This document shows, one piece after another, positions 40,158 through 51,409 of a stretch of DNA of 64,000 bases. Positions within the stretch are counted from its first letter, which is position 1, and every line of letters starts with the position of its first letter. The notes below the pieces were generated by a model. That model saw only the letters and a list, made by a program, of their open reading frames with translations. It did not search any database and was not told the DNA's origin. A program made the translations under genes and the position numbers. This DNA comes from Nocardioides sp. TRM66260-LWL (lineage in GTDB: Bacteria > Actinomycetota > Actinomycetes > Propionibacteriales > Nocardioidaceae), in contig NZ_JAIQZK010000001.1 in assembly GCF_020075545.1 (NCBI RefSeq), positions 186,001 to 250,000 on the forward strand, written 5' to 3'.

Positions 40158-40988
40158 TCACGCACGGGGCGACCAGGTCATCCGGCGTCGGGCCGTCCAC
40201 ACGGCGAGGACGGTCCAGACCGCGATCACCGCCAGCCCCCCGAGGGCCGCCGACGTCGCGGCGGCCCCCGGGAGCGTCGCCGAGGCGTCGGTGGCCGAGA
40301 TCCCGAACCACGAGGCGCGCACGACGGTCACCAGGGCGCCTCCCGGCGTCGACTCGACCAGTGCCCGCGCAGGGCCGTCGAGCAGAGGCAGGAAGGAGCC
40401 CGCCATGCCGAGCAGCAGCACCGGCGCGCTCGAGAGCTGCACCGACTCGACGTCGCGGGAGAACGCGGCGGTCGCCAGTGCGAGCGCGGAGAAGACCACC
40501 ACCAGCCCGAGCACGGCGAGGACGAGCAGCAGCGGATCACGCGGCGCCGAGACGCCCGCCAGCAGAGCCACCGCGACCACCGCGGCGCAGGCGACCAGAC
40601 CGAGCACGGCACCCGGCAGGGCCAGGCCGAGGACGATCTCGCGATCGGCCAGCTCCCCGGTGCGCAGTCGCTGCAGCACCGACTCGTCGCGGCGAGCGAC
40701 GACCGAGGACAGCAGCGCGTAGAAGACGGGGAAGAGCATCGCGACGAGCACGCCCAGCTCGATCGCGCCGGCCTGCGACACGGCGGTCGACGGGCCGGCG
40801 GCGAGGAGCGCGAGCGGCGCGACCGGCAGTCCGACGGCGTAGACCAACGTGGTGCGGTTGCGCAGCAGGAGGAGGGCCTGCGCGCGGGCGAGGGCCAGCA
40901 CCCGGCGTGCGGCGGGCCGGACGGCCGCGAGGCGTCCGCCGGCGGCTGCGGTGCGGTCCGGGGCGGGAGCGGCGCTCGGGGGCCTCAT
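40158..40988 (-). CDS. ABC-2 type exporter permease
   Basis: 276 residues from ATG 40988. About six hydrophobic helices are present, with the ABC-2 pattern FPVFYALLSSVVARRDESVL then LRTGELADREIVLGLALPGA. It pairs with the ATPase gene that it overlaps by four bases. Family members export drugs, peptides or lipids; the substrate is unknown. The DesKR-like pair downstream suggests regulation by membrane or antibiotic stress. Confidence 0.88.
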   Translation of the reverse strand: MRPPSAAPAPDRTAAAGGRLAAVRPAARRVLALARAQALLLLRNRTTLVYAVGLPVAPLALLAAGPSTAVSQAGAIELGVLVAMLFPVFYALLSSVVARRDESVLQRLRTGELADREIVLGLALPGAVLGLVACAAVVAVALLAGVSAPRDPLLLVLAVLGLVVVFSALALATAAFSRDVESVQLSSAPVLLLGMAGSFLPLLDGPARALVESTPGGALVTVVRASWFGISATDASATLPGAAATSAALGGLAVIAVWTVLAVWTARRRMTWSPRA

Positions 40989-41938
40989 GCCGCGACCTCC
41001 TCGCGCGCGTCCCGGGCGACGTCGAGGAACACCTGCTCGAGGGTGCCGGCACGCACCTCGAGGTCCTCCAGCCGGACGCCCTCCCGCTCGGCGGCGGCGA
41101 GGATCCGCAGCAGGTCGGCCTGGGGCTCGCGGGTCTCGAGCCGGCGGACGCCGGGCTCGCCGACCACGCGGTAGCGGACGACGCTGGGCTGGTCGGCGAC
41201 GATCTCGGCGAGGGTGCCGACCCGGACGATCCGGCCAGTGGCCATCAGCGCCACCTGGTCGGCCAGGGCCTCGGCCTCCTCCAGATGGTGGGTGCTGAGC
41301 AGCACCGTCCCGCCGGCGTCGCGCAGGGCCGTGATCAGGCCCCACACGCGACGGCGGCTCTCGGGGTCCAGGCCGGTGGTCGGCTCGTCGAGCACGACGA
41401 GCTCGGGCGAGCCGAGGAGGGTGCACGCGAGATCGAGCCGGCGTCGCTCGCCACCGGACAGCGCCACGACCCGCGTCCCGGCCAGCCGGGTCAGCGCCAT
41501 CTCGTCCAGCACGTCGCCGAGCGGTCGGGGGCGGCTCAGCGTGCCCGCCCACATCCGCAGGACGTCGAGGACCGTCAGGTCGCCCGGCAGCCCCGAGGTC
41601 TGCAGCAGGACCCCCAGGCGGGGACGCAGTGCGCGCCGGTCCGCGACCGGGTCGAGGCCGAGCACCCGCACCGCGCCACCCGTAGCGGGCGCGAGGCCCT
41701 CGATCACCTCGAGCGCGGAGGTCTTGCCGGCGCCGTTGACGCCGAGCAGCGCCATGACGCAGCCGCGCGGCACGTCGAGGTCGAGTCCGCGGACGGCCTC
41801 AAAGCCGTCGGGACCGCCGTAGCGGCGCCGCAGGCCTCGCGCCGAGACGGCGGTGTCGCCGCGAGGCTCGCCGAGTGGGGCTGCCGGGGCTGCGGGCGGG
41901 GCTGAGGGGCGGAGGGGGGTCTCCCGAGTGGTGGTCAT
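40985..41938 (-). CDS. ABC exporter ATP-binding protein
   Basis: 317 residues. Walker A GVNGAGKTSALE, Q-loop LQTSGLPGDL, signature LSGGERRRLDLACTL, Walker B LVVLDEPTTGLDP and H-loop TVLLSTHHLEEA are all present. The C-terminal extension of about 70 residues is typical of DRA-type (DrrA-like) exporters. It is first in a probable four-gene transcript, ATPase-permease-kinase-regulator. It is divergent from the photolyase-like gene. Confidence 0.93.
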   Translation of the reverse strand: MTTTRETPLRPSAPPAAPAAPLGEPRGDTAVSARGLRRRYGGPDGFEAVRGLDLDVPRGCVMALLGVNGAGKTSALEVIEGLAPATGGAVRVLGLDPVADRRALRPRLGVLLQTSGLPGDLTVLDVLRMWAGTLSRPRPLGDVLDEMALTRLAGTRVVALSGGERRRLDLACTLLGSPELVVLDEPTTGLDPESRRRVWGLITALRDAGGTVLLSTHHLEEAEALADQVALMATGRIVRVGTLAEIVADQPSVVRYRVVGEPGVRRLETREPQADLLRILAAAEREGVRLEDLEVRAGTLEQVFLDVARDAREEVAA

Positions 41939-42061
41939 GTCCCCACCGTCTCGCCGGAGGACGGGGCGCGGCAGTGGGCGACGTCATCGGTCCGGCATGA
42001 CATCCGTCAGGCCCACCCGCCGGGGCCGTGGCGCTCACGGCTAGTCGGCTACAAGTGAGGG

Positions 42062-43291
42062 GTGCGGCTGCCCACCCCTCCCGACCCCACCCGTCCCAAC
42101 GGCCCCGAGGCCGTGCTCGCCTGGGTCGCCGAGCATCTCGGCGACCTCGCGCTCGAGGGCCCGGGCGGCATCGCCCCGGGCGCGCTGCGCGGTGGCCAGA
42201 CCGCGGCCGACGCGGCGCTGGCCGGCTTGGAGGTCCGCGGCTACGCGGCCCGGCGCAGCAACGTGACGCCGGAGTCCTCCCGCGGCGCGACGCGGATGTC
42301 GCCGTACATCCGGCACGGCCTGCTGAGCCTGCGCGAGGTGTGGGACGCCGCCGCCGGCGCCCCACAGCGCGACCGCGAGAAGTACCGCGACGAGCTGCTC
42401 TGGCAGGAGTACGCGCGACACCTCTACGCGCGGGTCGGCACCGCGTCCGGACGCGCCCTGCGGGCCGAGCAGCCCCGCACCCCGCAGCCCTGGGACGACC
42501 CGTGGCCGACCTCGATGGCCTGCATGGACGCCGTGCTCGGCGAGCTGCACCGCGACGGCTGGCTGGTCAACCAGACCCGCATGTGGATGGCCTCGCAGTG
42601 GGCCGTGCGCGGCGGCGCGGACTGGCGCGACGGCGAGGACGCCTTCTTCTCCCACCTGCTCGACGGCTCCCGCGCGGCCAACCGGCTCGGCTGGCAGTGG
42701 ACCGTGGGCACCGGCTCGGCCAAGCCGTACGGCTTCAGCCGCTGGCAGGTCGAGAAGCGCGCGCCGCGGCTGTGCGGTTCGTGCGCGCTGCGCGACCGCT
42801 GCCCGATCCAGGAGTGGCCCGAGACGCCCGAGCTGGCCGACGCCCCCGGGCCCGACCTCGGGAAGGCGCCGATCCCGGCCGGCCCGGAGCGGGTCATCGG
42901 CCGGGGAGCCGAGCAGGTCTGGCTGACCGCCGAGTCCCTCGGCGACGGCGACCCCGCGCTCGCCGCCGACGACGCGCGTCCGGTGGTGTTCGTCTTCGAC
43001 GAGCCGCTGCTGCGGGGTCTGCGGCTCTCGGGCAAGCGGCTGGTGTTCCTCGCCGAGTCGCTCGGCGACCTGGCGGCGCGTCGCGACGTCGAGGTGCGAC
43101 GCGGACGGGTGGTCGACGAGCTGGCCGGCCGATCGCTCGCCGTCACCCACGCCCCCGTGCCCGGCTTCGCCCGCCGTGCGCTGGCGCTGCGGCCCGCCGA
43201 GGTGCACCCCTGGCCGTGGCTGGTGCGGCCGCGTCCGGCGCCCGTGCGGTCGTTCACCGGATGGCGCAAGGCGGTCGGCTCGGTGCGCTGA
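42062..43291 (+). CDS. Photolyase/cryptochrome-like protein with reversed domain order
   Basis: 409 residues from GTG 42062. Residues about 20-245 match the photolyase FAD domain: RMSPYIRHGLLSLREVWD, LLWQEYARHLYARVG, GWLVNQTRMWMASQWAVR and HLLDGSRAANRLGWQWT. A CGSCALRDRC motif follows near residue 240. Residues about 280-400 match the photolyase alpha/beta domain that is normally N-terminal: VWLTAESLGDGDPAL, VVFVFDEPLL, RLVFLAESLGDLAAR and VEVRRGRV. The order is therefore swapped. Light-driven DNA repair or light sensing is possible; no activity can be assigned. Confidence 0.82.
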   Translation: MRLPTPPDPTRPNGPEAVLAWVAEHLGDLALEGPGGIAPGALRGGQTAADAALAGLEVRGYAARRSNVTPESSRGATRMSPYIRHGLLSLREVWDAAAGAPQRDREKYRDELLWQEYARHLYARVGTASGRALRAEQPRTPQPWDDPWPTSMACMDAVLGELHRDGWLVNQTRMWMASQWAVRGGADWRDGEDAFFSHLLDGSRAANRLGWQWTVGTGSAKPYGFSRWQVEKRAPRLCGSCALRDRCPIQEWPETPELADAPGPDLGKAPIPAGPERVIGRGAEQVWLTAESLGDGDPALAADDARPVVFVFDEPLLRGLRLSGKRLVFLAESLGDLAARRDVEVRRGRVVDELAGRSLAVTHAPVPGFARRALALRPAEVHPWPWLVRPRPAPVRSFTGWRKAVGSVR

Positions 43292-43335
43292 TCGAGCCTG
43301 TCGAGATCGTCGGCGGTTCGTGGTTGGCTCGTCGC

Positions 43336-43734
43336 ATGGAGCAACGACTGTCGTTCGTCACCCTCGCCGTCGACGACCTCGCGGCCTCGCGCCGGTTCTA
43401 CGTCGACGGGCTGGGCTGGACGCCGTCGTTCGAGGGCGCGGAGATCCTCATGCTCCCCGTCGGCCCGGGGCTCACGCTCTCGCTCTGGAGCCGGCCCGCC
43501 TTCGAGGCCGAGTGCGGCCCGACGGCCACGGCCGACGCCCCGCTGACCCTCGCGCACAACGTCGGCAGTCGGGCAGAGGTCGACGCCGTCCTCGCCGAGG
43601 CGACGGCCGCGGGCGCCACCCTCGTCCGGGTCGCCGAGCCGCGCGAGTGGGGCGGGTACAGCGGCTACGTCGCCGATCCCGACGGGTACCGCTGGGAGAT
43701 CGCCCACGATCCCACCGCCGACGCTCCCGCCTGA
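43336..43734 (+). CDS. VOC-superfamily (glyoxalase/bleomycin-resistance-like) protein
   Basis: 132 residues. MEQRLSFVTLAVDDLAASRR begins the first beta-alpha-beta unit. EWGGYSGYVADPDGYRWEI with the terminal metal-binding Glu ends the second. The fold binds a divalent metal in other members; metal use and substrate are unknown here. Start ATG 43336 gives the canonical N-terminus. It lies between the photolyase-like and PCD/glyoxalase genes on the same strand. Confidence 0.88.
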   Translation: MEQRLSFVTLAVDDLAASRRFYVDGLGWTPSFEGAEILMLPVGPGLTLSLWSRPAFEAECGPTATADAPLTLAHNVGSRAEVDAVLAEATAAGATLVRVAEPREWGGYSGYVADPDGYRWEIAHDPTADAPA

Positions 43735-43745
43735 GAGGCCGCGCC

Positions 43746-44426
43746 ATGCCGATCGACCCCGCCGACCTCGTCGTGCTCACCCCGCAGCAGGTGCTCGACG
43801 CCGACCTGCCCGACTGGCGCTTCGCGTTCACGAGCATCGAGACGGTCTTCGCCACGCCGTCCTACGCGACGGGCCTCGCGCTGGTCGCCGCCATCGGGAC
43901 GGCCGCCGAGAGCGCCGACCACCATCCCGACGTCGACCTGCGCTACGGCACCGTGGGCGTCGTCCTCTCCAGCCACGACGTCGGCGGGGTCACCGGGCGC
44001 GACGTCCGCCTGGCCCGCACCATCAGCGGGCTGGCCGCGGAGCACGGCGCGACGGCGCACCCCGAGCGGGTCCAGACCCTCGAGCTCGCCCTCGACACCG
44101 CCCGCATCGACGTCCTGAGGCCCTTCTGGGCGGCGCTCTACGGCGTCCCCCTCGACGCCGGCCGGGACGACGAGGTGCGCGACCCGAGCGGGCGACTGCC
44201 GCTCCTCTGGTTCCAGCGCTCCGAGCCCACCGCCCCCGACGAGGCTCCTAGGCAGCGCTGGCACCTCGACCTGCGCGTCCCGCCCGAGCTGGTCGAGGAG
44301 CGCATCGCCGCCTGTCTGGCCGCCGGCGGACGACTGGTCGACGACTCCCACGCGCGGGCCTTCTGGGTGCTCGCCGACGCCGACGGCAACCAGGCCTGCC
44401 TCACCACGTGGCAGGACCGTGACTGA
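43746..44426 (+). CDS. Pterin-4a-carbinolamine-dehydratase-like domain fused to a glyoxalase-like domain
   Basis: 226 residues. Residues about 10-95 carry the PCD signature HHPDVDLRYGTVGVVLSSHD followed by GGVTGRDVRLA. Residues about 105-222 form a glyoxalase-like domain (LDTARIDVLRPFWAALYG, RWHLDLRVPPELVEERI, ending WVLADADGNQACL). The fusion occurs in Actinomycetota; the PCD part recycles a pterin in known enzymes, but no partner hydroxylase is seen here. It starts 11 bases after the VOC gene stop. Confidence 0.87.
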   Translation: MPIDPADLVVLTPQQVLDADLPDWRFAFTSIETVFATPSYATGLALVAAIGTAAESADHHPDVDLRYGTVGVVLSSHDVGGVTGRDVRLARTISGLAAEHGATAHPERVQTLELALDTARIDVLRPFWAALYGVPLDAGRDDEVRDPSGRLPLLWFQRSEPTAPDEAPRQRWHLDLRVPPELVEERIAACLAAGGRLVDDSHARAFWVLADADGNQACLTTWQDRD

Positions 44427-44475
44427 CCGGCATGCGATACCCGCGTCCCGCATGCTGGGACGCGATGTCACGCGG

Positions 44476-44506
44476 TTGTGACGCCCGGTGCGGCACCGGC
44501 TACCGT
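44476..44506 (+). promoter_or_regulatory. Promoter of the ilvBNC leader
   Basis: TTGTGA (44476-44481), a 19-base spacer and TACCGT (44501-44506). The leader-peptide ATG begins six bases after the -10, so this transcript also looks leaderless. Confidence 0.55.
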
Positions 44507-44512
44507 TCAGCC

Positions 44513-44554
44513 ATGCGCCTGCTCCTCCTCGTACGCTCACGACGCGTGAGCTGA
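44513..44554 (+). CDS. ilvBNC leader peptide ([13 protein letters not shown])
   Basis: 13 codons from ATG 44513 to TGA 44554. Four consecutive Leu codons and two Val codons make it an attenuation leader that senses charged Leu- and Val-tRNA. A terminator hairpin follows 32 bases later, before ilvB. No SD is needed because the ATG is at the predicted transcript start. Similar leaders are known upstream of ilvB in corynebacteria and streptomycetes. Confidence 0.8.
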   Translation: MRLLLLVRSRRVS

Positions 44555-44586
44555 GCTCGAGCGACCCCGAGTCAGCCCTGCGCGTC

Positions 44587-44620
44587 CCCCTCGTTGCCCG
44601 TCGGGCCGAGGGGTTTTCTG
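44587..44620 (+). terminator. Attenuator terminator upstream of ilvB
   Basis: CCCCTCG (44587-44593) pairs with CGAGGGG (44607-44613), and inside it GCCC pairs with GGGC around a three-base loop. TTTTCTGTTT begins at 44614. This is a proper intrinsic terminator about 110 bases before the ilvB start. Confidence 0.82.
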
Positions 44621-44729
44621 TTTGGGCCGAGGACGCACCACCGCAGCACGCAGCACCACGTCAGCACCACGCCAGCAGCACCAGCCAGCAGATCCAGCAC
44701 CGCCACCAGATCCGATCGAGGGACACGAC

Positions 44730-48138
<3,409 letters not shown>

Positions 48139-48171
48139 CCCTCCGCGCCCACGGCGGCGCACGACGGCACA

Positions 48172-48205
48172 CGACGGCCCGGCAGGTCACCCTGCCGGGC
48201 CGTCG
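48172..48205. terminator. Terminator after ilvC
   Basis: A perfect 15-bp stem has arms 48172-48186 (CGACGGCCCGGCAGG) and 48191-48205 around TCAC. It lies between convergent ilvC and the DJ-1/PfpI gene, so it can act in both directions. Confidence 0.78.
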
Positions 48206-48235
48206 CGCTGCGTGGCGGGCAGTCGGGGGACGCCG

Positions 48236-48826
48236 TCAGCGGTCGGCGTCGGCCGCCGAGTCGACGCCGTGGTGGATCGCGTCGAGCAGGGCCGAGCAGA
48301 AGGCCGGCAGGTCGTCGGGGTTGCGGCTGGTGATCAGGTTGCCGTCGACGACGACCTTCTCGTCCTTCCAGGTGGCGCCGGCGTTCCGGAGGTCGGTCTG
48401 CAGGCTGGGCCACGAGGTGAGGGTGCGGTCGCGGACGACGTCGGCCTCGATCAGCGTCCACGGGGCGTGGCAGATCGCGGCGACCGGCCGGCCGGAGGCC
48501 AGGAAGTCGCGGACGAACGCCACCGCGGTCTCGTCGGTGCGCAGGGCGTCGGGGTTGGCGACGCCGCCGGGCAGCACGAGCGCGTCGAAGCCGGACGCAT
48601 CGGCGTCGGCGACGCGCTGGTCGACGGCCTGGGTGCCGGCGCGGTCGAGGTGGTCGAAGAGCTCGACCTCGCCCTCCTCGGGGCTGAGCAGCACCGGGCG
48701 GTGGCCGGCGTCGACGACCGCCTGCCACGGTTCGGTGAGCTCGACCCGCTCGATGCCCTCCTGGGCGACCAGGAAGGCGACGGTGCGGGTCTGCTCGGCG
48801 GTCGGCGTGCTGGCGGTGCTGGTCAC
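48236..48826 (-). CDS. DJ-1/PfpI-family protein (type 1 glutamine amidotransferase-like)
   Basis: 196 residues from GTG 48826, which has GAGGAG upstream. The nucleophile elbow is AAICHAPWTLIEA with the reactive Cys. VLPGGVANPDALR and the start TVAFLVAQEGIERVEL fit the PfpI/YhbO group, which act as deglycases, chaperones or proteases. The exact role is not known. It is convergent with ilvC and divergent from the FrnE-like gene. Confidence 0.88.
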   Translation of the reverse strand: MTSTASTPTAEQTRTVAFLVAQEGIERVELTEPWQAVVDAGHRPVLLSPEEGEVELFDHLDRAGTQAVDQRVADADASGFDALVLPGGVANPDALRTDETAVAFVRDFLASGRPVAAICHAPWTLIEADVVRDRTLTSWPSLQTDLRNAGATWKDEKVVVDGNLITSRNPDDLPAFCSALLDAIHHGVDSAADADR

Positions 48827-48986
48827 GGAGGCTCCTCGGGTGAGCGTCGATGCGTTGGATGGACGCCACCCCCGTTCCCGGTGCGGCGGGCGGCCGCACG
48901 CCGGCTCGCCCCTCGGGTGAGGTCGCCGGACGGGTTCGCGGCCGCCGGTGGGGAATGCCCCGCGGTGCCGGGGCGCTGGAACGGGC

Positions 48987-49706
48987 ATGCGCATCGAGAT
49001 CTGGAGTGACGTCGTCTGCCCGTGGTGCTACGTCGGCAAGCGACGTCTGGAGTCGGCCCTCGCGGACTTCGAGCACGCCGACGACGTCGAGGTGGTCTAC
49101 CGGTCCTTCGAGCTCGACCCGTACGCCCCGCGCGGCGGCGACGAGCCGACCCTGCCGCAGCTGGCCCGCAAGTACGGGCGGCCGGAGGCCGAGATGCGGA
49201 CGATGGTGCAGGGCCTCGTCGAGACCGCGGCGGCCGACGGCCTCGACCTGCGGCTCTTCGACACCGTGCACACCAACACCGTCGACGCCCACCGCCTCCT
49301 GCACCTCGCGCTCGCCGAGGGCGGGCCGGCGCTGCAGCGGGCGCTCAAGGAGGAGCTGCTCGCCGCCTACTTCACCCGCGCCGAGAACGTCGGCGACCAC
49401 GCGGTCCTCGCGGCCGCGGCGGCCGTGGCCGGCCTGGACGCCGAGCGCGTCGCCGCCGTCCTGGCGGGCTCGGAGTTCGCCGAGTCGGTGGCCGCCGACG
49501 TCGACCAGGCCCGCGCCTACGGCGCGACCGGCGTGCCGTTCTTCGTCGTCGACGCCCGCTACGGCATCTCCGGCGCCCAGCCCGTCGAGGTCTTCGCCCA
49601 GGTGCTCGAGCGGGCCTGGGCCGACGCCCACCCCGCCGTCGAGCTCGTCACCCCCGCCGGCGCATCCACGGACGCCGCCTGCGGCCCGGACGGCTGCGCG
49701 ATCTGA
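48987..49706 (+). CDS. DsbA-family oxidoreductase of the FrnE type
   Basis: 239 residues. MRIEIWSDVVCPWCYVGKRR carries the CPWC redox motif in a thioredoxin-like fold with the long helical insert of FrnE (polyketide isomerase-like) proteins. GATGVPFFVVDARYGISGAQ has the cis-Pro loop. There is no signal peptide, so it is cytosolic. Likely substrates are unknown; oxidative-stress or dithiol chemistry is usual for the group. Start at ATG 48987 gives the canonical N-terminus. Confidence 0.9.
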   Translation: MRIEIWSDVVCPWCYVGKRRLESALADFEHADDVEVVYRSFELDPYAPRGGDEPTLPQLARKYGRPEAEMRTMVQGLVETAAADGLDLRLFDTVHTNTVDAHRLLHLALAEGGPALQRALKEELLAAYFTRAENVGDHAVLAAAAAVAGLDAERVAAVLAGSEFAESVAADVDQARAYGATGVPFFVVDARYGISGAQPVEVFAQVLERAWADAHPAVELVTPAGASTDAACGPDGCAI

Positions 49707-49763
49707 CGCCCCCGGGGCTTCCGTGACGCCCCGGGCACCGTGACCCGGACGTGACGGTGCTCA

Positions 49764-49823
49764 GCGCGTCACGCGGCGTCGGTTTCCCCGGGCGCCCGGG
49801 GAAACCGACGTTCCCTGACGCGC
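49764..49823. repeat. Palindrome copy B with outer arms
   Basis: The core 49777-49810 is a perfect 34-bp palindrome with half CGTCGGTTTCCCCGGGC. Outside it GCGCGTCA (49764-49771) also pairs with TGACGCGC (49816-49823). The core closely matches copy A at 13902-13931. It sits between convergent genes (FrnE-like and MocR), so it fits a bidirectional terminator. Confidence 0.65.
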
Positions 49824-49883
49824 CCGGCACCGCGGATCCTCCGCCGAGGTGCCGCACGCGTCACGGAACAGCAGGGACCCGGC

Positions 49884-51356
49884 TCAGGCCACCAGGACCC
49901 GTCCCGACCCGGCCGCGCGGCCCCGCCGGCGCGGCTCCGGCCCGGACGAGCGGCCGACGACCTCCCACGCCGCGGCCAGACGGTCGACGGCGAGCACGAG
50001 CTCGTCGGCCGGCCTCGACCACGGGATGCGGACGAACCGGTCCAGGCCGCCGTCGACGGCGAACAGCGGCCCGGGCGCGATCGCGACGCCGCGACGCTCG
50101 GCCTCGGCCGCCAGGGCGGTGGCCCGGGCGGCGGGCAGGCGGCACCAGACGGCGAGTCCGCCGCCGGGAGGGACGAAGCGCGCCTCGGGCAGGCGCTCGG
50201 CGAGCGCCCCGAGCAGGGCGTCGCGCTGCTCGCGGAGCCGCGCCACGTGGTCGGGGAAGACCTGGCCGCGCTCCAGCAGCCGGGTCAGCACCAGCTGCTC
50301 GAGCACGGGCGCGCCGAGGTCGAGGCTCAGGCGCGCGTCGGTCAGTGCGGGCAGGAGATCGTGCGGCGCGCGGATCCAGCCCAGCCGGAGCCCGCCCCAG
50401 AAGGACTTCGACGCCGAGCCGAGGGTCACCGTGCCCGGCGCGTGGGCGGCGAACGGCAGCGGCATGGGCTGGCCGTCGAGCGCGAGGGCCTGGTGCGACT
50501 CGTCCACGACGGCCCGGGTGCCGGCCGTCGCGAGCCGGTGCGCGAGCTCGGCGCGGTCGGCGTCGTCCATCAGGTGCCCGGTGGGGTTCTGGAAGTCGGG
50601 GATCAGGTACGCCAGCGCCGGGCGCACCTGCTGCAGCGTCGCGCCCAGCGCTGGCAGGTCCCAGCCCTCCGGGTCGACGGGGCTGGCCACCAGCCGCGCG
50701 CCCGCGTGCCGGATCGCCTCGGTCGCGTTCGGGTACACCGGCGACTCCACGAGGAACCGCGCACCGCGCCGGGTCAGCGCCCGCGCGACGATGGCCGCCG
50801 CCGACAGCGCGCCCGGCGTGACGATGATCTGCTCGGGGTCCGTCGGGAGCCCGCGCTCGGCGAAGCCGGCGGCGATGGCGGCCTGCAGGGCGGGCAGGCC
50901 GGCCGGGAAGTAGCCGTGGTCGCCCAGGCACGCGGGCAGGTCCCCGACGGCCTCGGCCACCGTCGCGAGCAGCCCCGGGGGAGCGGTGGCGGCCGCGCAG
51001 GTGAGGTCGATGAGCCCCTCGTCGGGATGCGGCATCAGGGTGCGGTCGCGCGAGCGGCCGGCGCTGCCGGGAAGGCGCGTGAAGGTGCCGGAGCCCTGGC
51101 GCGCCTCGGCGTAGCCGGTCTCCCGCAGCAGCGCGTAGGCCCGGGTGACCGTCGTCCGCGAGACGCCCAGGGCCGCGGTGAGGTCCCGCTCGCTCGGCAG
51201 GCGTGCGTCGCGGCCGATGCGGCCGTCGCCGATCGCCTCGGTGAGCGCCTCGGCCAAGCCGGCGTACGCCGGCGCGGTGTCGAAGCCCGCGACCAGCGCG
51301 GCGAGGCGGGAGGCCGGGACGACGGCGCGATCGGTGGTCTGCGACATGCAGTCCAC
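49884..51356 (-). CDS. MocR/GntR-type regulator with aminotransferase domain
   Basis: 490 residues. The N-terminal winged HTH reads RLPSERDLTAALGVSRTTVT. A class I aminotransferase-like domain follows, with SASKSFWGGLRLGW holding the PLP Lys and IIVTPGALSAAAIVARAL. Such proteins (PdxR, GabR and many orphan MocR) sense amino-acid or PLP-related ligands. It is divergent from a YczE membrane protein, the standard MocR-YczE neighbour pair, and an inverted repeat lies between. Starts at GTG 51356 or ATG 51347 are both possible. Confidence 0.91.
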   Translation of the reverse strand: MDCMSQTTDRAVVPASRLAALVAGFDTAPAYAGLAEALTEAIGDGRIGRDARLPSERDLTAALGVSRTTVTRAYALLRETGYAEARQGSGTFTRLPGSAGRSRDRTLMPHPDEGLIDLTCAAATAPPGLLATVAEAVGDLPACLGDHGYFPAGLPALQAAIAAGFAERGLPTDPEQIIVTPGALSAAAIVARALTRRGARFLVESPVYPNATEAIRHAGARLVASPVDPEGWDLPALGATLQQVRPALAYLIPDFQNPTGHLMDDADRAELAHRLATAGTRAVVDESHQALALDGQPMPLPFAAHAPGTVTLGSASKSFWGGLRLGWIRAPHDLLPALTDARLSLDLGAPVLEQLVLTRLLERGQVFPDHVARLREQRDALLGALAERLPEARFVPPGGGLAVWCRLPAARATALAAEAERRGVAIAPGPLFAVDGGLDRFVRIPWSRPADELVLAVDRLAAAWEVVGRSSGPEPRRRGRAAGSGRVLVA

Positions 51357-51365
51357 TGTCTCAGC

Positions 51366-51390
51366 ATTGGCTATCGATCACCAGGCCAAT
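51366..51390. promoter_or_regulatory. Inverted repeat ATTGGC-N13-GCCAAT between mocR and yczE
   Basis: ATTGGC (51366-51371) and GCCAAT (51385-51390) are inverted copies in the 53-base divergent spacer. The position fits a MocR operator controlling both genes. CTATCGAT between them could hold a promoter element. Confidence 0.6.
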
Positions 51391-51409
51391 CGTCCGCAGA
51401 ATCGACGCC

